DNA of 51,314 nt, taken from NCBI GenBank assembly GCA_964587755.1, contig CAZPMC010000013.1:1-51314 (forward strand). The letters are read 5' to 3'. Made by a program: the position numbers and the translations under genes. The notes under the pieces were generated by a model that did not search any database, was not told the DNA's origin, and worked only from the letters and a program-made list of their open reading frames with translations. Shown here piece after piece: positions 16,690-25,609 of the stretch. The stretch comes from CAZPMC01 sp964587755 (GTDB lineage Bacteria > Bacillota > Clostridia > Acetivibrionales > DTU013). Every line of letters starts with the position of its first letter. The stretch's first letter is position 1.

Positions 16690-17685
16690 ATAAAACGTAT
16701 CTTATTAATACTCATAGCAGTTTTAATCTTATTGGCTGTCTCATCGTGCAAACAATCACAAAATATCGATACTGGGGCTGTTGAAGATTCATTGCTGCAG
16801 AATACAACACAACCTGAGAATACACAGCAGGATACTACCAAAGGAAATGTTACAGATGATGTACCCGATATAAACCAGCCGGTTGATACAGTAGTTGAAG
16901 ATACGGGTAGTAATTTTGATAACGATGCAAATGAACAGCTTTTACAAAGTGCCAGCGTTGATATTGACGCAGACGGTGTAAACGAGGTAATCGAGGTGGT
17001 GGGGATTGCCTTTGATATGTCGGAATCTGACGGCTATCAAAGCATAGCCGGCCAGCTTAAAATAAAAGATGTAGATACTGATAGAAGAATCCAATTTTGG
17101 GAGAAGAGTGACGGCTCAATGGAGCTTTTATCCGGCATGCAGTTTGAAGATCTTGACGACGATGGGGCAAAGGATGTATTTATTACTATCCCTGATAGTG
17201 GAGCTGCCTTTTCCTTTTCGAATTATTTTATTTACAGCTATAAAAAGGATTTAAGCTTTACGTTAACTAGTGACAGGAGACTTGCAGAATTTATAAGCGA
17301 GTTTAGCTTTAAAAATGACGGAAACAAAATATTATCTATAATGAACAGTAAATATGACTTCAGTGCAAATCTGCAGATAGAGCTAGATGTAGAAAAGGAT
17401 GAGGAAGAGGACTACATGAATGATTACGAGCGGCAGGCATGGATTGAACCGGTGTCCATTGATATTAGTGAAAACTCACGGATTTCACTGGTAAGGGATG
17501 ATAAAGGCAGACCGCAGATAAAGGTTCCGCTACCTATTTTCGGCCTGGCTACCATTAACATGATAGGCGAGATAGACCTTTATTATTCTATAGATGATAC
17601 CTTTAAGCCGGTGTTGAGACGGTTTGAGATAATAGATTTTGATGGATTGGATCGAAAAACAGTCGGTGTCTATACTTTTGATTAG
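16690..17685 (+). CDS. Putative lipoprotein with FG-GAP-like repeats, non-standard start
   Basis: In frame upstream of the first accepted start (TTG, 16732) the sequence encodes a complete lipoprotein signal peptide, IKRILLILIAVLILLAVSSC. Its natural first codon at 16690 is ATA, six bases after GGGGGA. An in-frame TGA at 16672 leaves no ATG. The mature part has an acidic, Gln/Asn-rich linker, then DIDADGVNEVIEV and FEDLDDDGAKDVFIT, Asp-rich metal-binding loops like FG-GAP/VCBS repeats. It is probably an exported protein of about 330 residues; its role is unknown. The gene may be expressed from ATA or TTG, or have lost its start. Confidence 0.6.
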   Translation: MKRILLILIAVLILLAVSSCKQSQNIDTGAVEDSLLQNTTQPENTQQDTTKGNVTDDVPDINQPVDTVVEDTGSNFDNDANEQLLQSASVDIDADGVNEVIEVVGIAFDMSESDGYQSIAGQLKIKDVDTDRRIQFWEKSDGSMELLSGMQFEDLDDDGAKDVFITIPDSGAAFSFSNYFIYSYKKDLSFTLTSDRRLAEFISEFSFKNDGNKILSIMNSKYDFSANLQIELDVEKDEEEDYMNDYERQAWIEPVSIDISENSRISLVRDDKGRPQIKVPLPIFGLATINMIGEIDLYYSIDDTFKPVLRRFEIIDFDGLDRKTVGVYTFD

Positions 17686-17750
17686 CTTTTTATTAACTTT
17701 TTATGTTGCTTTGGCAATCTTTATGTAGTATTATTTTATCTGGTGATGAC

Positions 17751-17897
17751 ATGTTTATATTCAGTAAAAGACGCAGTAGTGTAGGAATAAATAATGCACC
17801 GTATTTGCAGATTGAGATATGTAGATGGGGTAAAAAGAGGCGGAGCAAAAAGAAAGCCTTCAGAGTTCTGTCTTTATTCAGCAAAAAGATAAAATAG
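17751..17897 (+). CDS. Small basic ORF, doubtful
   Basis: 48 codons from ATG 17751, very rich in Arg/Lys (KRRSSVGIN..., CRWGKKRRSKKKAFR). It ends 14 bases before ridA. There is no clear ribosome-binding site beyond GGTGATG. The composition is unusual for chance DNA at this GC content, but there is no recognised family. Confidence 0.3.
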   Translation: MFIFSKRRSSVGINNAPYLQIEICRWGKKRRSKKKAFRVLSLFSKKIK

Positions 17898-17911
17898 GAG
17901 GGTTACATAAT

Positions 17912-18295
17912 ATGAAGAAGATAAATACTAAAGGAGCCCCTGCAGCAATTGGACCATATTCCCAAGCAATAATAACCAACGGACTTTTGTTTACATCGGG
18001 TCAGATACCGCTAGATCCTGTGACAAACGAAATTGTGGGAAGCACTATTGAAGAACAGACTGAGCAGGTACTGAAGAATTTAGGTGAAGTGCTTAAGGAA
18101 GCCGGAACTTCATTTGATGATGTAGTAAAAACAACTTGTTTTTTAGCTGATATGGGCGATTTTGCCGCCTTCAACAATATATATTCAAAATACTTTAAAG
18201 CAATACCCCTTCCTGCACGTTCCTGTGTAGCAGTTAAGACATTGCCCAAAAATGTGTTGGTTGAGATTGAAGCAATTGCAGAAGTCGGGGAATAA
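17912..18295 (+). CDS. ridA: RidA family enamine/imine deaminase
   Basis: A 127-residue YjgF/RidA protein. The family signature near the C-terminus reads PARSCVAVKTLPKN, with catalytic R103, and the N-terminal block reads GAPAAIGPYSQAI. RidA hydrolyses reactive 2-aminoacrylate and related enamines made by PLP enzymes, protecting the cell. The length is normal and AGGAGGG precedes the ATG. Confidence 0.95.
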   Translation: MKKINTKGAPAAIGPYSQAIITNGLLFTSGQIPLDPVTNEIVGSTIEEQTEQVLKNLGEVLKEAGTSFDDVVKTTCFLADMGDFAAFNNIYSKYFKAIPLPARSCVAVKTLPKNVLVEIEAIAEVGE

Positions 18296-18338
18296 GCGCG
18301 GGAACGCAGAGGTTTGAGAATAGTCGCGGTGTAAAAAA

Positions 18339-18370
18339 TTAACCGGCGGTGGTTTTCTGCCGGTTATTTT
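18339..18370. terminator. Bidirectional terminator between ridA and the GNAT gene
   Basis: AACCGGC and GCCGGTT form the stem, flanked by AAAAAATT on the left and ATTTTAG on the right, between two converging genes. Confidence 0.7.
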
Positions 18371-18379
18371 AGTTGTCTG

Positions 18380-18928
18380 CTAAATAGTTCTGCCCATGAT
18401 TATTTCATCAAAATATGTCCCGTCTTTAAGTTTGCAAGCGTTTTTTATGGTGCCCCAGACTTCAAAGCCGTACTTTTGGTACAATGACATGGCCTTGGTA
18501 TTTTCAGAAAATACTCCGAGCTCCAACTGCTCATAGCCCATTTCCTTTGCTTTCACCAGGACTTCTTGCATGAGGGCGTTGCCGATTCCCTTATTCCAAT
18601 ACTTTTCTTTTATTGCCATACCGAAAGTTGCCCTGTGCTTTACTTTGATACGGTTTCTTACACAGTAAATCCCGGCATTGCCCGAAAGCTCACCGTCAAC
18701 AAATGCAGCAATCATAATATTCTCCTTGCTACTTAGGCAGCTTTTGAGGAATTCTTTTTCTTCCTCCGGTGATATATTAACTTCTTCAGGATATCGCATC
18801 AGAAAAGGTGTCTCGCTTGCGGTAATTTTCAGGTATTCAATCATAGCCTCCGCATCCTGCTCGTTTGGGCTCCTTAAAACACAGCTTGTTCCGTCTTTCA
18901 GAACAATTTTTTTCTCTTTAAACTCCAT
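18380..18928 (-). CDS. GNAT family N-acetyltransferase
   Basis: A 182-residue GNAT protein. The acetyl-CoA-binding motif reads AIKEKYWNKGIGNALMQEVL near residues 107-126, followed by LELGVFSENTKAMSLYQKYGFEVWG, the usual motif B. The start at 18928 is chosen because GGAGAG lies nine bases upstream; the open frame extends 15 codons further. The substrate (amine, peptide or ribosomal protein) cannot be told from sequence. Confidence 0.85.
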   Translation of the reverse strand: MEFKEKKIVLKDGTSCVLRSPNEQDAEAMIEYLKITASETPFLMRYPEEVNISPEEEKEFLKSCLSSKENIMIAAFVDGELSGNAGIYCVRNRIKVKHRATFGMAIKEKYWNKGIGNALMQEVLVKAKEMGYEQLELGVFSENTKAMSLYQKYGFEVWGTIKNACKLKDGTYFDEIIMGRTI

Positions 18929-19011
18929 AACCGGGCACTCTCCATAAAAGTGATATATGGAGCATAATAACATAAAAATGTGAATTGGTCATCTGGAAAC
19001 CGGCACTATGA

Positions 19012-19047
19012 TAAAAAAAGTACCAAAGCCCGAAAGCCTTGATACTT
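19012..19047 (-). terminator. Terminator after tRNA-Trp
   Basis: On the minus strand AAGTATCAAGGC pairs with GCTTTGGTACTT (with G-U pairs) around TTTCGG, followed by a T run. It starts two bases after the CCA end. Confidence 0.8.
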
Positions 19048-19048
19048 T

Positions 19049-19124
19049 TGGCAGGGGAGACAGGCTTCGAACCCGCAACCAACGGTTTTGGAGACCGCTA
19101 CTCTACCAATTGAGCTACTCCCCT
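19049..19124 (-). tRNA. tRNA-Trp (anticodon CCA)
   Basis: The acceptor AGGGGAG pairs with CTCCCCT, followed by discriminator G and encoded CCA. The anticodon loop CTCCAAA gives anticodon CCA, and the T-loop is GTTCGAAG. Confidence 0.95.
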
Positions 19125-19171
19125 ATGCACATAAAATAATCACGTGAAAATGATATTCAAATGACTAATAC

Positions 19172-19201
19172 ATTCTACAACATGAAATCGGTTAATGTCA
19201 A
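19172..19201 (-). promoter_or_regulatory. Promoter for tRNA-Trp
   Basis: On the minus strand TTGACA (19201-19196) and TAGAAT (19177-19172) are 18 bases apart, about 48 bases upstream of the tRNA. Confidence 0.65.
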
Positions 19202-19294
19202 TGGTTAAGTATAATTTTATTATGGATTTATCTAATGTTTATGGTATTATAGTAAGAAGAAATTTAAGACATGTATTAGGAATGGAGAAAAATT

Positions 19295-20107
19295 ATGGGT
19301 ATCAAAATTGGTTACATCGGTGTGGGTAACATTGGAACCCCCCTTGTCAAAGGTCTGATAAAGTCTGGTACTGTAAAGCCTGAGGATGTTTACATTTATG
19401 ATGTAGACAGCTTTAGGGTAGAGGAGCTGGTAAAAGAAACAGGAGTTACACCTTGTGAAGACAATATTCAATTAGTCAAGGAATGTGACTATATAGTTTT
19501 AGCAATAAAACCTGTTTTTGTCAGACAAGTCCTGGAGGAAATAAAAGATGTATTTACAAAGGACAAGGTGCTGGTTTCAGTTGTCGTTGGCATTACTACC
19601 AACACGATAAAGTCAATACTTTACGACGGCGCAAAGGTTATAAGGGCAATACCCAATCTGCCTGTCATGGTAGGTGAAGGAATGACGCTTATTTATTTCT
19701 CAAAAAATATAACCAAAGAGGACAGAAGAATTGCCAAAAGCTTGTTCGAATGCTGTGGAAAGGTTGATGAGCTTGATGAGATGCTAATGAGTGAGGTAAC
19801 ATCACTTACCAGCAGCAGCCCTGCCTATGTCTTTTTACTGATTGAAGCTATGGGAGATGGTGCTGTACAGCAGGGGCTGCCAAGAAGAATTGCTTACAAG
19901 CTTGCGGCGCAAGCGGTATTGGGTTCTGCAAAAATGGTCCTGGAAACAAAACTTCACCCTGCAGAGCTAAAGGATCAGGTTTGTTCGCCAGCAGGAACTA
20001 CTATTGAAGCTGTGTATGCTCTCGAAAAGAATGGCTTTAGACACCTTGTAATGGAAGCAATGGCGGAATGTACGAAAAAGGCCCTTGAGATAGCACGGGA
20101 TTGTTAA
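19295..20107 (+). CDS. proC: Pyrroline-5-carboxylate reductase
   Basis: A 270-residue ProC, catalysing the last step of proline synthesis (NAD(P)H reduction of pyrroline-5-carboxylate). The N-terminal dinucleotide motif is YIGVGNIGTPLVKGL. The conserved IRAIPNLPVMVGEGMT block lies near residues 117-132 and the C-terminal SSSPAYVFLLIEAMGDGAVQQGLPR and VCSPAGTTIEA signatures are present. The start has GGAGA upstream. It is followed with a 14-base gap by rnhA. Confidence 0.95.
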   Translation: MGIKIGYIGVGNIGTPLVKGLIKSGTVKPEDVYIYDVDSFRVEELVKETGVTPCEDNIQLVKECDYIVLAIKPVFVRQVLEEIKDVFTKDKVLVSVVVGITTNTIKSILYDGAKVIRAIPNLPVMVGEGMTLIYFSKNITKEDRRIAKSLFECCGKVDELDEMLMSEVTSLTSSSPAYVFLLIEAMGDGAVQQGLPRRIAYKLAAQAVLGSAKMVLETKLHPAELKDQVCSPAGTTIEAVYALEKNGFRHLVMEAMAECTKKALEIARDC

Positions 20108-20121
20108 GGAAGGTTTTTGAT

Positions 20122-20607
20122 ATGAGTAAAAGGATGAAAAAGGTACTTGCTTATACGGATGGTGCCTGTTCAGGCAATCCCGGAATAGGGGGTTGGGGAG
20201 CGATTCTTATATTCGAAGGTATCGAGAAGGAGCTATCCGGATTTGAAGCCTATACCACAAATAACAGGATGGAGCTTAAGGCGGCAGTTGAAGCACTGTC
20301 GGCCCTAAAGTACCCATGTGAGGTTGACCTGTTCAGTGACAGCTCATATTTGGTAAATGCCTTTAAAGAAAACTGGATTGATAACTGGAAAAGAAACGGC
20401 TGGCGCAACAGCAGTAAGGACGATGTGAAGAATAGGGATTTATGGGAACGGCTGGACTATCTGGCTGGTATTCATAATGTCAATTGGATAAAAGTCAAAG
20501 GCCACAGTGATAATGAATACAATAACCGCTGCGACAAGCTTGCAACAGGTGAAATTAAGAAAAACCGCAACGCTTTAAAAGACGAAACAACACTTAAGGA
20601 GCTATAA
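20122..20607 (+). CDS. rnhA: Ribonuclease HI
   Basis: A 161-residue RNase HI cleaving the RNA strand of RNA-DNA hybrids. All catalytic acids are present: D13 (YTDGACSGNPG), E51 (NNRMELKAA), D73 (FSDSSYLVNA) and D138 (NNRCDKLA). The flexible-loop histidine H128 lies in VKGHSDNEYNN, and the basic-protrusion region WKRNGWR is intact. The ATG at 20122 is preferred because AAGGAAGG lies 13-8 bases before it. Confidence 0.96.
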   Translation: MSKRMKKVLAYTDGACSGNPGIGGWGAILIFEGIEKELSGFEAYTTNNRMELKAAVEALSALKYPCEVDLFSDSSYLVNAFKENWIDNWKRNGWRNSSKDDVKNRDLWERLDYLAGIHNVNWIKVKGHSDNEYNNRCDKLATGEIKKNRNALKDETTLKEL

Positions 20608-20610
20608 TGA

Positions 20611-21168
20611 ATGAAGTATGAAGAAAAAACGGTATCAGAAAAACATATTTATTCGGGAAATATAATTGATGTAGAGCTTTATACAGTCACGCTGCCTGAC
20701 GGAAGGCAGGCTACCAGAGATATTGTAAAGCATCCTGGAGCCTCAGCTGTAATTGCTCTAAATGAAAATGATGAACTATACATGGTCCGCCAATACAGAA
20801 AGCCAATAGAGGCAGTATCCCTTGAGATACCGGCAGGAAAGCTAGATGAAGGGGAGGACCCCATAATATGCGCTGAAAGAGAGCTTAAGGAAGAGACAGG
20901 ACTCACGGCAAAAAGCATAAAACATTTGATTAGCATTCACAGCACTCCGGGGTTTTCGGATGAGATTCTCCACCTATATGTCGCCACTGGGCTTTCTGAG
21001 GGTGAGAGCTGTTCTGACGAGGATGAATTCATTGATTCAGAAAAGTACCATGTATCAGAGCTTCTTCAGATGGTTATGAGAGGCGAAATAACCGATGCAA
21101 AAAGTATAATTGGTATTATGCTTGCCGATAAAATCATTGATAAAAAGATCAACATAAATTATAAATAG
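20611..21168 (+). CDS. NUDIX hydrolase (ADP-ribose pyrophosphatase type)
   Basis: A 185-residue protein with an exact Nudix box: G-x5-E-x7-REL-x-EE-x-GL (from GKLDEGE to RELKEETGL). The preceding VRQYRKPIEAVSLEIPAGK is typical of ADP-ribose pyrophosphatases (NudF/YqkG). It probably hydrolyses ADP-ribose to AMP and ribose-5-phosphate. The start is three bases after the rnhA stop, with AAGGAGC upstream, so the two are coupled. Confidence 0.92.
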   Translation: MKYEEKTVSEKHIYSGNIIDVELYTVTLPDGRQATRDIVKHPGASAVIALNENDELYMVRQYRKPIEAVSLEIPAGKLDEGEDPIICAERELKEETGLTAKSIKHLISIHSTPGFSDEILHLYVATGLSEGESCSDEDEFIDSEKYHVSELLQMVMRGEITDAKSIIGIMLADKIIDKKININYK

Positions 21169-21194
21169 CAGCGCGAAATTAAGTAGTTTCAAGG

Positions 21195-21236
21195 TTACAA
21201 CATTATCTGTATTTAATGATGTTGTAATTTTTTTTT
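21195..21236 (+). terminator. Terminator after the NUDIX gene
   Basis: TTACAACAT and ATGTTGTAA form the stem, followed directly by a run of T residues. It closes the proC-rnhA-NUDIX unit. Confidence 0.8.
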
Positions 21237-21283
21237 GCTCAAAGACATAAGCTTTATTAAGCAATGTACAAGGGGGCACAATT

Positions 21284-21925
21284 TTGCTTAAAAAGCTGCG
21301 TAATAAAACCAGAGAGCATATTTCAAAGAACCACAAGGCATATCTTTTTTTGTTAATGGCCTTCATAATAGGAGTTTCAGCAGGTGCTTTTACAGTTAAC
21401 GGATTAAGTACGGTACAAAGAGATGAGCTGACAAATTATTTTCATGGTTTTCTTCAATTGCTTGACAATCAAAATGTTGAAAGTGTTGAATTATTTTCTA
21501 TTGCAATTAAGGATAATTTAAAAATCATTGCACTCCTGTGGGCACTGGGAGTCACAATTATTGGCATACCCTTTATATTTATAATTTTGCTGGTCAAGGG
21601 GTTTATAACAGGCTTTAGTGTCGGATTTTTAATAAGTGCTCTCAGTGGCAGAGGATTACTTTTTGCTGTTTTATCCCTGCTTCCAAAGGAAATAATTATC
21701 GTTCCATGCCTAATTGCAATAGGAGTCAACGGAATCAAATTTTCCCTGACCATTTTAAGAAGAAAAACAGGCAATGAGACAGGCAAAGAAAGCTTTAAAG
21801 CGTCTTTTGCCTCTTATTGCCTTATTACGGCATTTTATACATGTATAATACTTGCGGGTATTTTGGCTGATTCATATATAACACCGGTAATTGTCAGGAT
21901 TATTGCACCGATTGTTGGATTTTAA
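21284..21925 (+). CDS. spoIIM: Stage II sporulation protein M
   Basis: A 213-residue membrane protein of the SpoIIM family with about five helices. The N-terminal helix has FIIGVSAGAFTVNGLS, and the core FIIILLVKGFITGFSVGFLIS and LPKEIIIVPCLIAIGVNG blocks match SpoIIM. In Bacillus it forms the DMP complex with SpoIID and SpoIIP and is needed for septal thinning and engulfment. The start is TTG behind AAGGGGGCAC. Confidence 0.92.
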   Translation: MLKKLRNKTREHISKNHKAYLFLLMAFIIGVSAGAFTVNGLSTVQRDELTNYFHGFLQLLDNQNVESVELFSIAIKDNLKIIALLWALGVTIIGIPFIFIILLVKGFITGFSVGFLISALSGRGLLFAVLSLLPKEIIIVPCLIAIGVNGIKFSLTILRRKTGNETGKESFKASFASYCLITAFYTCIILAGILADSYITPVIVRIIAPIVGF

Positions 21926-22073
21926 TTTTCAAAAAATGAAATATCAAGTATAATTACATTTAAATGGTATATAATATTTACATAAACAATATATTTTTAT
22001 AATATATTGAAGAGTTTTAATAAATATTCATTCAAGGTAATAATTAGAATAAAAATAAGAAGGGGTATTTCTT

Positions 22074-22958
22074 ATGGAGATATTGGTTCAAAAGTTTGTA
22101 AATTTTCTTGAAAGGGATAAGCGCTTATCACTAAACACCTTACAGTCATACCGCCGGGATGTTGAGCAATATCTGACTTATTTGAGAGGCATTAACCTTC
22201 ATAACATAGCAAACTCAAATAAGACTACAGTTATTGCATACTTACTATATCTGCAAAAGATGGGGAGGGCAACATCGACCATATCTAGAAACCTGGCATC
22301 AATAAGATCCTTCTATCAATATTTAGCCAAAAATAGAATAATCGATAATGATCCTACTTCGGATTTGGAATCCCCAAAGGTTGAAAAAAAGATCCCTGAG
22401 ATACTTTCTACCGAGGAGGTTGAGCTTTTATTGGATCAGCCCCAGTGTGTCGATCTGAAAGGATACAGAGATAAGGCAATGCTTGAGCTTCTTTATGCTA
22501 CAGGTATAAGAGTGACTGAGCTGATACAGTTGAATATACAAGATGTCAACATTGAAATGTCTTTTGTCAACTGTAACAAAGGTTCACGGGAGCGTGTGAT
22601 ACCGATCGGGTCCATTGCTTTAGCAGCCGTTAAGGAATATTTAGAAAAATCGAGGCCGCTGCTTATTCAAAGAAATGATGAAGAGGCTCTGTTCGTAAAC
22701 GTGAACGGAGGAAGGCTCACAAGACAAGGATTTTGGAAAATAATAAAGCAATATAAGAATCAGGCTAAAATAAACAAGGATATAACTCCACATACACTCA
22801 GACACTCATTTGCGGCACATCTATTGGAAAACGGTGCAGATCTTAGGTCTATTCAAGAGATGCTGGGACATTCGGATATATCATCTACACAGATATATGC
22901 ACAAATTGCCAAAAAAAAATTAATGGAGGTATATCAAAAGACTCATCCAAGAGCCTAA
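22074..22958 (+). CDS. xerD: Site-specific tyrosine recombinase XerD
   Basis: A 294-residue recombinase. The N-terminal SAM-like DNA-binding domain (LSLNTLQSYRRDVEQYLTYL) is followed by the catalytic domain with Arg in YATGIRVTELIQL (near residue 145), HTLRHSFAAHLLENGADLR (His and Arg), LGHSDISSTQIYAQ (His and the nucleophilic Tyr) and the C-terminal KKKLMEVYQKTHPRA typical of XerD. It resolves chromosome dimers at dif with XerC or alone. GAAGGGG precedes the ATG. Its place between spoIIM and deoB is common in clostridia. Confidence 0.95.
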   Translation: MEILVQKFVNFLERDKRLSLNTLQSYRRDVEQYLTYLRGINLHNIANSNKTTVIAYLLYLQKMGRATSTISRNLASIRSFYQYLAKNRIIDNDPTSDLESPKVEKKIPEILSTEEVELLLDQPQCVDLKGYRDKAMLELLYATGIRVTELIQLNIQDVNIEMSFVNCNKGSRERVIPIGSIALAAVKEYLEKSRPLLIQRNDEEALFVNVNGGRLTRQGFWKIIKQYKNQAKINKDITPHTLRHSFAAHLLENGADLRSIQEMLGHSDISSTQIYAQIAKKKLMEVYQKTHPRA

Positions 22959-22990
22959 AATAAAAATAAAAATAGCATAATAAACATATA

Positions 22991-23014
22991 AACCGCATAT
23001 GATGCGGTTTTTTT
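22991..23014 (+). terminator. Terminator after xerD
   Basis: AACCGCAT and ATGCGGTT form the stem around ATG, followed by a T7 run including the stem's last Ts. Confidence 0.9.
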
Positions 23015-23072
23015 ACGAAATCCTTGTTTAAAGGCCAGACTGATATGGTACAATTTACTAAAGGAGAATACC

Positions 23073-24245
23073 ATGAAAAGAATAATATTAATAGTACTTG
23101 ACTCTGTCGGAATCGGTGAGCTACCGGATGCAGCCAAATACGGAGATGAAGGCAGTAACACACTTGGAAATATTGCAAAGGCCATTGAGGGCTTTACATT
23201 ACCAAACCTTGAGAAGCTGGGGTTAGGTTGTATAGACGGGACTACAGGATATCGGGCAGAACCCGATCCAATCGGCTCTTTTGGTAAAATGGCTGAGCGC
23301 TCTTATGGTAAAGACACTACTACAGGTCACTGGGAGCTTGCCGGTATTACAATAGACAAGCCATTTCCGGTATATCCTGACGGATTTCCCGAGGAATTAG
23401 TGAAAAGCTTTGAACAGGCTATAGGGACAAAAATACTGGGTAATTATCCTGCTTCAGGAACGGAAATCATAAAGACATTAGGTCAACAGCATATTGCTAC
23501 AGGGTATCCCATTTTGTATACTTCTGCAGACAGTGTTCTTCAATTAGCAGCTCATGAAGACATTATACCACTTGAGAGACTATATGAGATATGTGAAATT
23601 GCAAGGAACATTATGACAGGCGAGCATGCGGTAGGAAGGGTGATTGCCCGTCCATTTATCGGAAAAGAAGGTTCATTCACACGTACAGCCAACCGCAGGG
23701 ATTTTTCATTAAAGCCTGTCAAAAAAACTATACTGGATTATTTAAAGGAAAAGGGTCTGGAAGTAAAGGCTGTCGGCAAGATTGAGGATATTTTTGCAGG
23801 AGCGGGAATAACTGAAGCCGTTCACACAAATGGTAATATGGACGGAATCGAAAAGACACTGGGCTTTATAGGACAAAGATTTGAAGGCCTTATTTTCACC
23901 AATCTTGTGGAATTTGACATGACCTTCGGCCATAGAAACGATGTAGAGGGCTATGCAAAAGCACTAAGCCAGTTTGATAAAATGCTTCCGGATATGCTTG
24001 ACGCACTTTATGAGGATGATATGCTTGTTTTAACTGCCGACCATGGCTGTGACCCTACTACCGACAGTACGGATCATTCAAGGGAGTATGTACCGCTGCT
24101 TGTTTATGGAAAGATGCTGAAAAAAGGTGTAAACCTGGGAGTTAGAAAGACATTCTCCGATATTGCTCAAACTATTTCAGAAGTATTCGATTGCGGCGGG
24201 GATTTTAATGCAGAAAGCTTTTATAAGGACTTGAAGCAATCCTGA
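23073..24245 (+). CDS. deoB: Phosphopentomutase
   Basis: A 390-residue alkaline-phosphatase-superfamily enzyme converting (deoxy)ribose-1-phosphate to the 5-phosphate in nucleoside salvage. Metal ligand D10 is in IVLDSVGIGELPDA. The phospho-acceptor Thr is in KDTTTGHWE (residues 80-88). The C-terminal metal site is TADHGCDPTTDSTDHSREYVP. A possible promoter (TTGTTT 23024, TACAAT 23049, 19-base spacer) lies between the xerD terminator and the gene. GGAG precedes the ATG. Confidence 0.96.
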   Translation: MKRIILIVLDSVGIGELPDAAKYGDEGSNTLGNIAKAIEGFTLPNLEKLGLGCIDGTTGYRAEPDPIGSFGKMAERSYGKDTTTGHWELAGITIDKPFPVYPDGFPEELVKSFEQAIGTKILGNYPASGTEIIKTLGQQHIATGYPILYTSADSVLQLAAHEDIIPLERLYEICEIARNIMTGEHAVGRVIARPFIGKEGSFTRTANRRDFSLKPVKKTILDYLKEKGLEVKAVGKIEDIFAGAGITEAVHTNGNMDGIEKTLGFIGQRFEGLIFTNLVEFDMTFGHRNDVEGYAKALSQFDKMLPDMLDALYEDDMLVLTADHGCDPTTDSTDHSREYVPLLVYGKMLKKGVNLGVRKTFSDIAQTISEVFDCGGDFNAESFYKDLKQS

Positions 24246-24334
24246 ATATAAATGGGTAGTTCACAGAATATACTGACTTTTTGCGGCATAATCTAACTAT
24301 ATGGGAAGGAAAATGTTAGCAAGGGGTGTTAGAA

Positions 24335-25570
24335 ATGTTGAAAAGGACAGTTATTCTGTGTCTTGTTATTGTTTTCATTTTTTCGTCTTTGCAGTTTTTA
24401 ACCGTTAGTGCATCCTCTGATGATTATACAGGATATGACGCTGAAGCAGTTATAAAAATAATGAACAATACTTCTTTATCCGATTTGAAGTCGAAGGGGG
24501 CAGTTTTGATGGATTTTAATTCTGCTGCCGTACTTCAGGAAAAGAATTGTCATGACAAGCTGCCACTGGCCAGTGTGACGAAAATTATGTCAATGCTTTT
24601 GATAATGGAGGCAATAGAAACAGAGAGGATCGGATATGATACCCAAGTTACCGTAAGTGAGCATGCAAGCAATACGAAGGGTACAAGTGTCTGGGTTGAA
24701 ACCGGCGAAAAATATACAGTGGAAGAGCTGCTCAAAGCAGTTGCAATCCGTTCAGCAAATGATGCAACAGTTTGTCTTGCTGAAGCCATTGCAGGAAGTG
24801 AAGAAGCATTTGTGGAAATGATGAACGAAAAGGCTTCTGAGTTAGGATTAAAGAACACTAAATTTCTTGATTGTACCGGACTAACCGATGTAGGTCACTT
24901 TAGCAGTGCATATGATGTTGCCCTTATGTCAAGAGCTATTTTAAGAGATTATCCTGAGATTACAAAATACACAACAGTCTGGCAGGGGAAATTCCGGGAA
25001 AATAAACCTGGGAAGAGTATAATCGACCTTGATAATACAAATAAGCTTGTAAGGTATTATGAAGGTACCGTAGGTCTAAAGACAGGTTTTACACAAATGG
25101 CAGGGCACTGCTTATCTGCTTCTGCTATAAGAAACGGTCAACAGTTCATAGCTGTTGTATTGGGAGCACCTGATTCCAACACAAGGTTTGCTGAGTGCAG
25201 AAAGCTATTAGACTATGGATTTGCAAATTTTGAAACCACAAAGGTAAACAGCATCGGTGAGAGTGTGCGGGAGGTGACGGTGAAAAAAGGACTGAGTCCC
25301 TATGTGATGGCTATTTATAAAGAAGATGTGAAGCTGCTTTTAAAGAAGGGGAGAAAGGGTGAAATTCAGCGGGTTGCAAGATTTGTAGAGGATTTGACAG
25401 CCCCTGTTGCCGCTGGTCAAAAGGTCGGAGAAATAACCTATATGATAAATGACGAAGAGGTTGGAAAGACAGAGCTTGTTGCCTCAAATAATGTTCCAAA
25501 GGCTTCCTTTATCAGGATATTTTGCACAATGGTATTAGAATGGTTTGGTTTGGGAAGAGTTCCTAAATAA
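24335..25570 (+). CDS. D-alanyl-D-alanine carboxypeptidase (PBP, S11 family)
   Basis: A 411-residue serine peptidase of the DacA/DacF type. A signal peptide occupies about residues 1-27. The catalytic motifs are S80-V-T-K83, S140-A-N142 and K249-T-G251. The C-terminal PBP5-C domain follows, then a hydrophobic amphipathic tail (FIRIFCTMVLEWFGLG) that would hold it on the membrane. It trims the terminal D-Ala of peptidoglycan; with spore genes around, a DacF or DacB role in cortex maturation is possible. ATG 24335 (AAGGGG eight bases upstream) is chosen over GTG 24326. Confidence 0.93.
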   Translation: MLKRTVILCLVIVFIFSSLQFLTVSASSDDYTGYDAEAVIKIMNNTSLSDLKSKGAVLMDFNSAAVLQEKNCHDKLPLASVTKIMSMLLIMEAIETERIGYDTQVTVSEHASNTKGTSVWVETGEKYTVEELLKAVAIRSANDATVCLAEAIAGSEEAFVEMMNEKASELGLKNTKFLDCTGLTDVGHFSSAYDVALMSRAILRDYPEITKYTTVWQGKFRENKPGKSIIDLDNTNKLVRYYEGTVGLKTGFTQMAGHCLSASAIRNGQQFIAVVLGAPDSNTRFAECRKLLDYGFANFETTKVNSIGESVREVTVKKGLSPYVMAIYKEDVKLLLKKGRKGEIQRVARFVEDLTAPVAAGQKVGEITYMINDEEVGKTELVASNNVPKASFIRIFCTMVLEWFGLGRVPK

Positions 25571-25609
25571 ATGCAATGTGTGTTATAATAAAAAACGGGT
25601 GAAATACTA

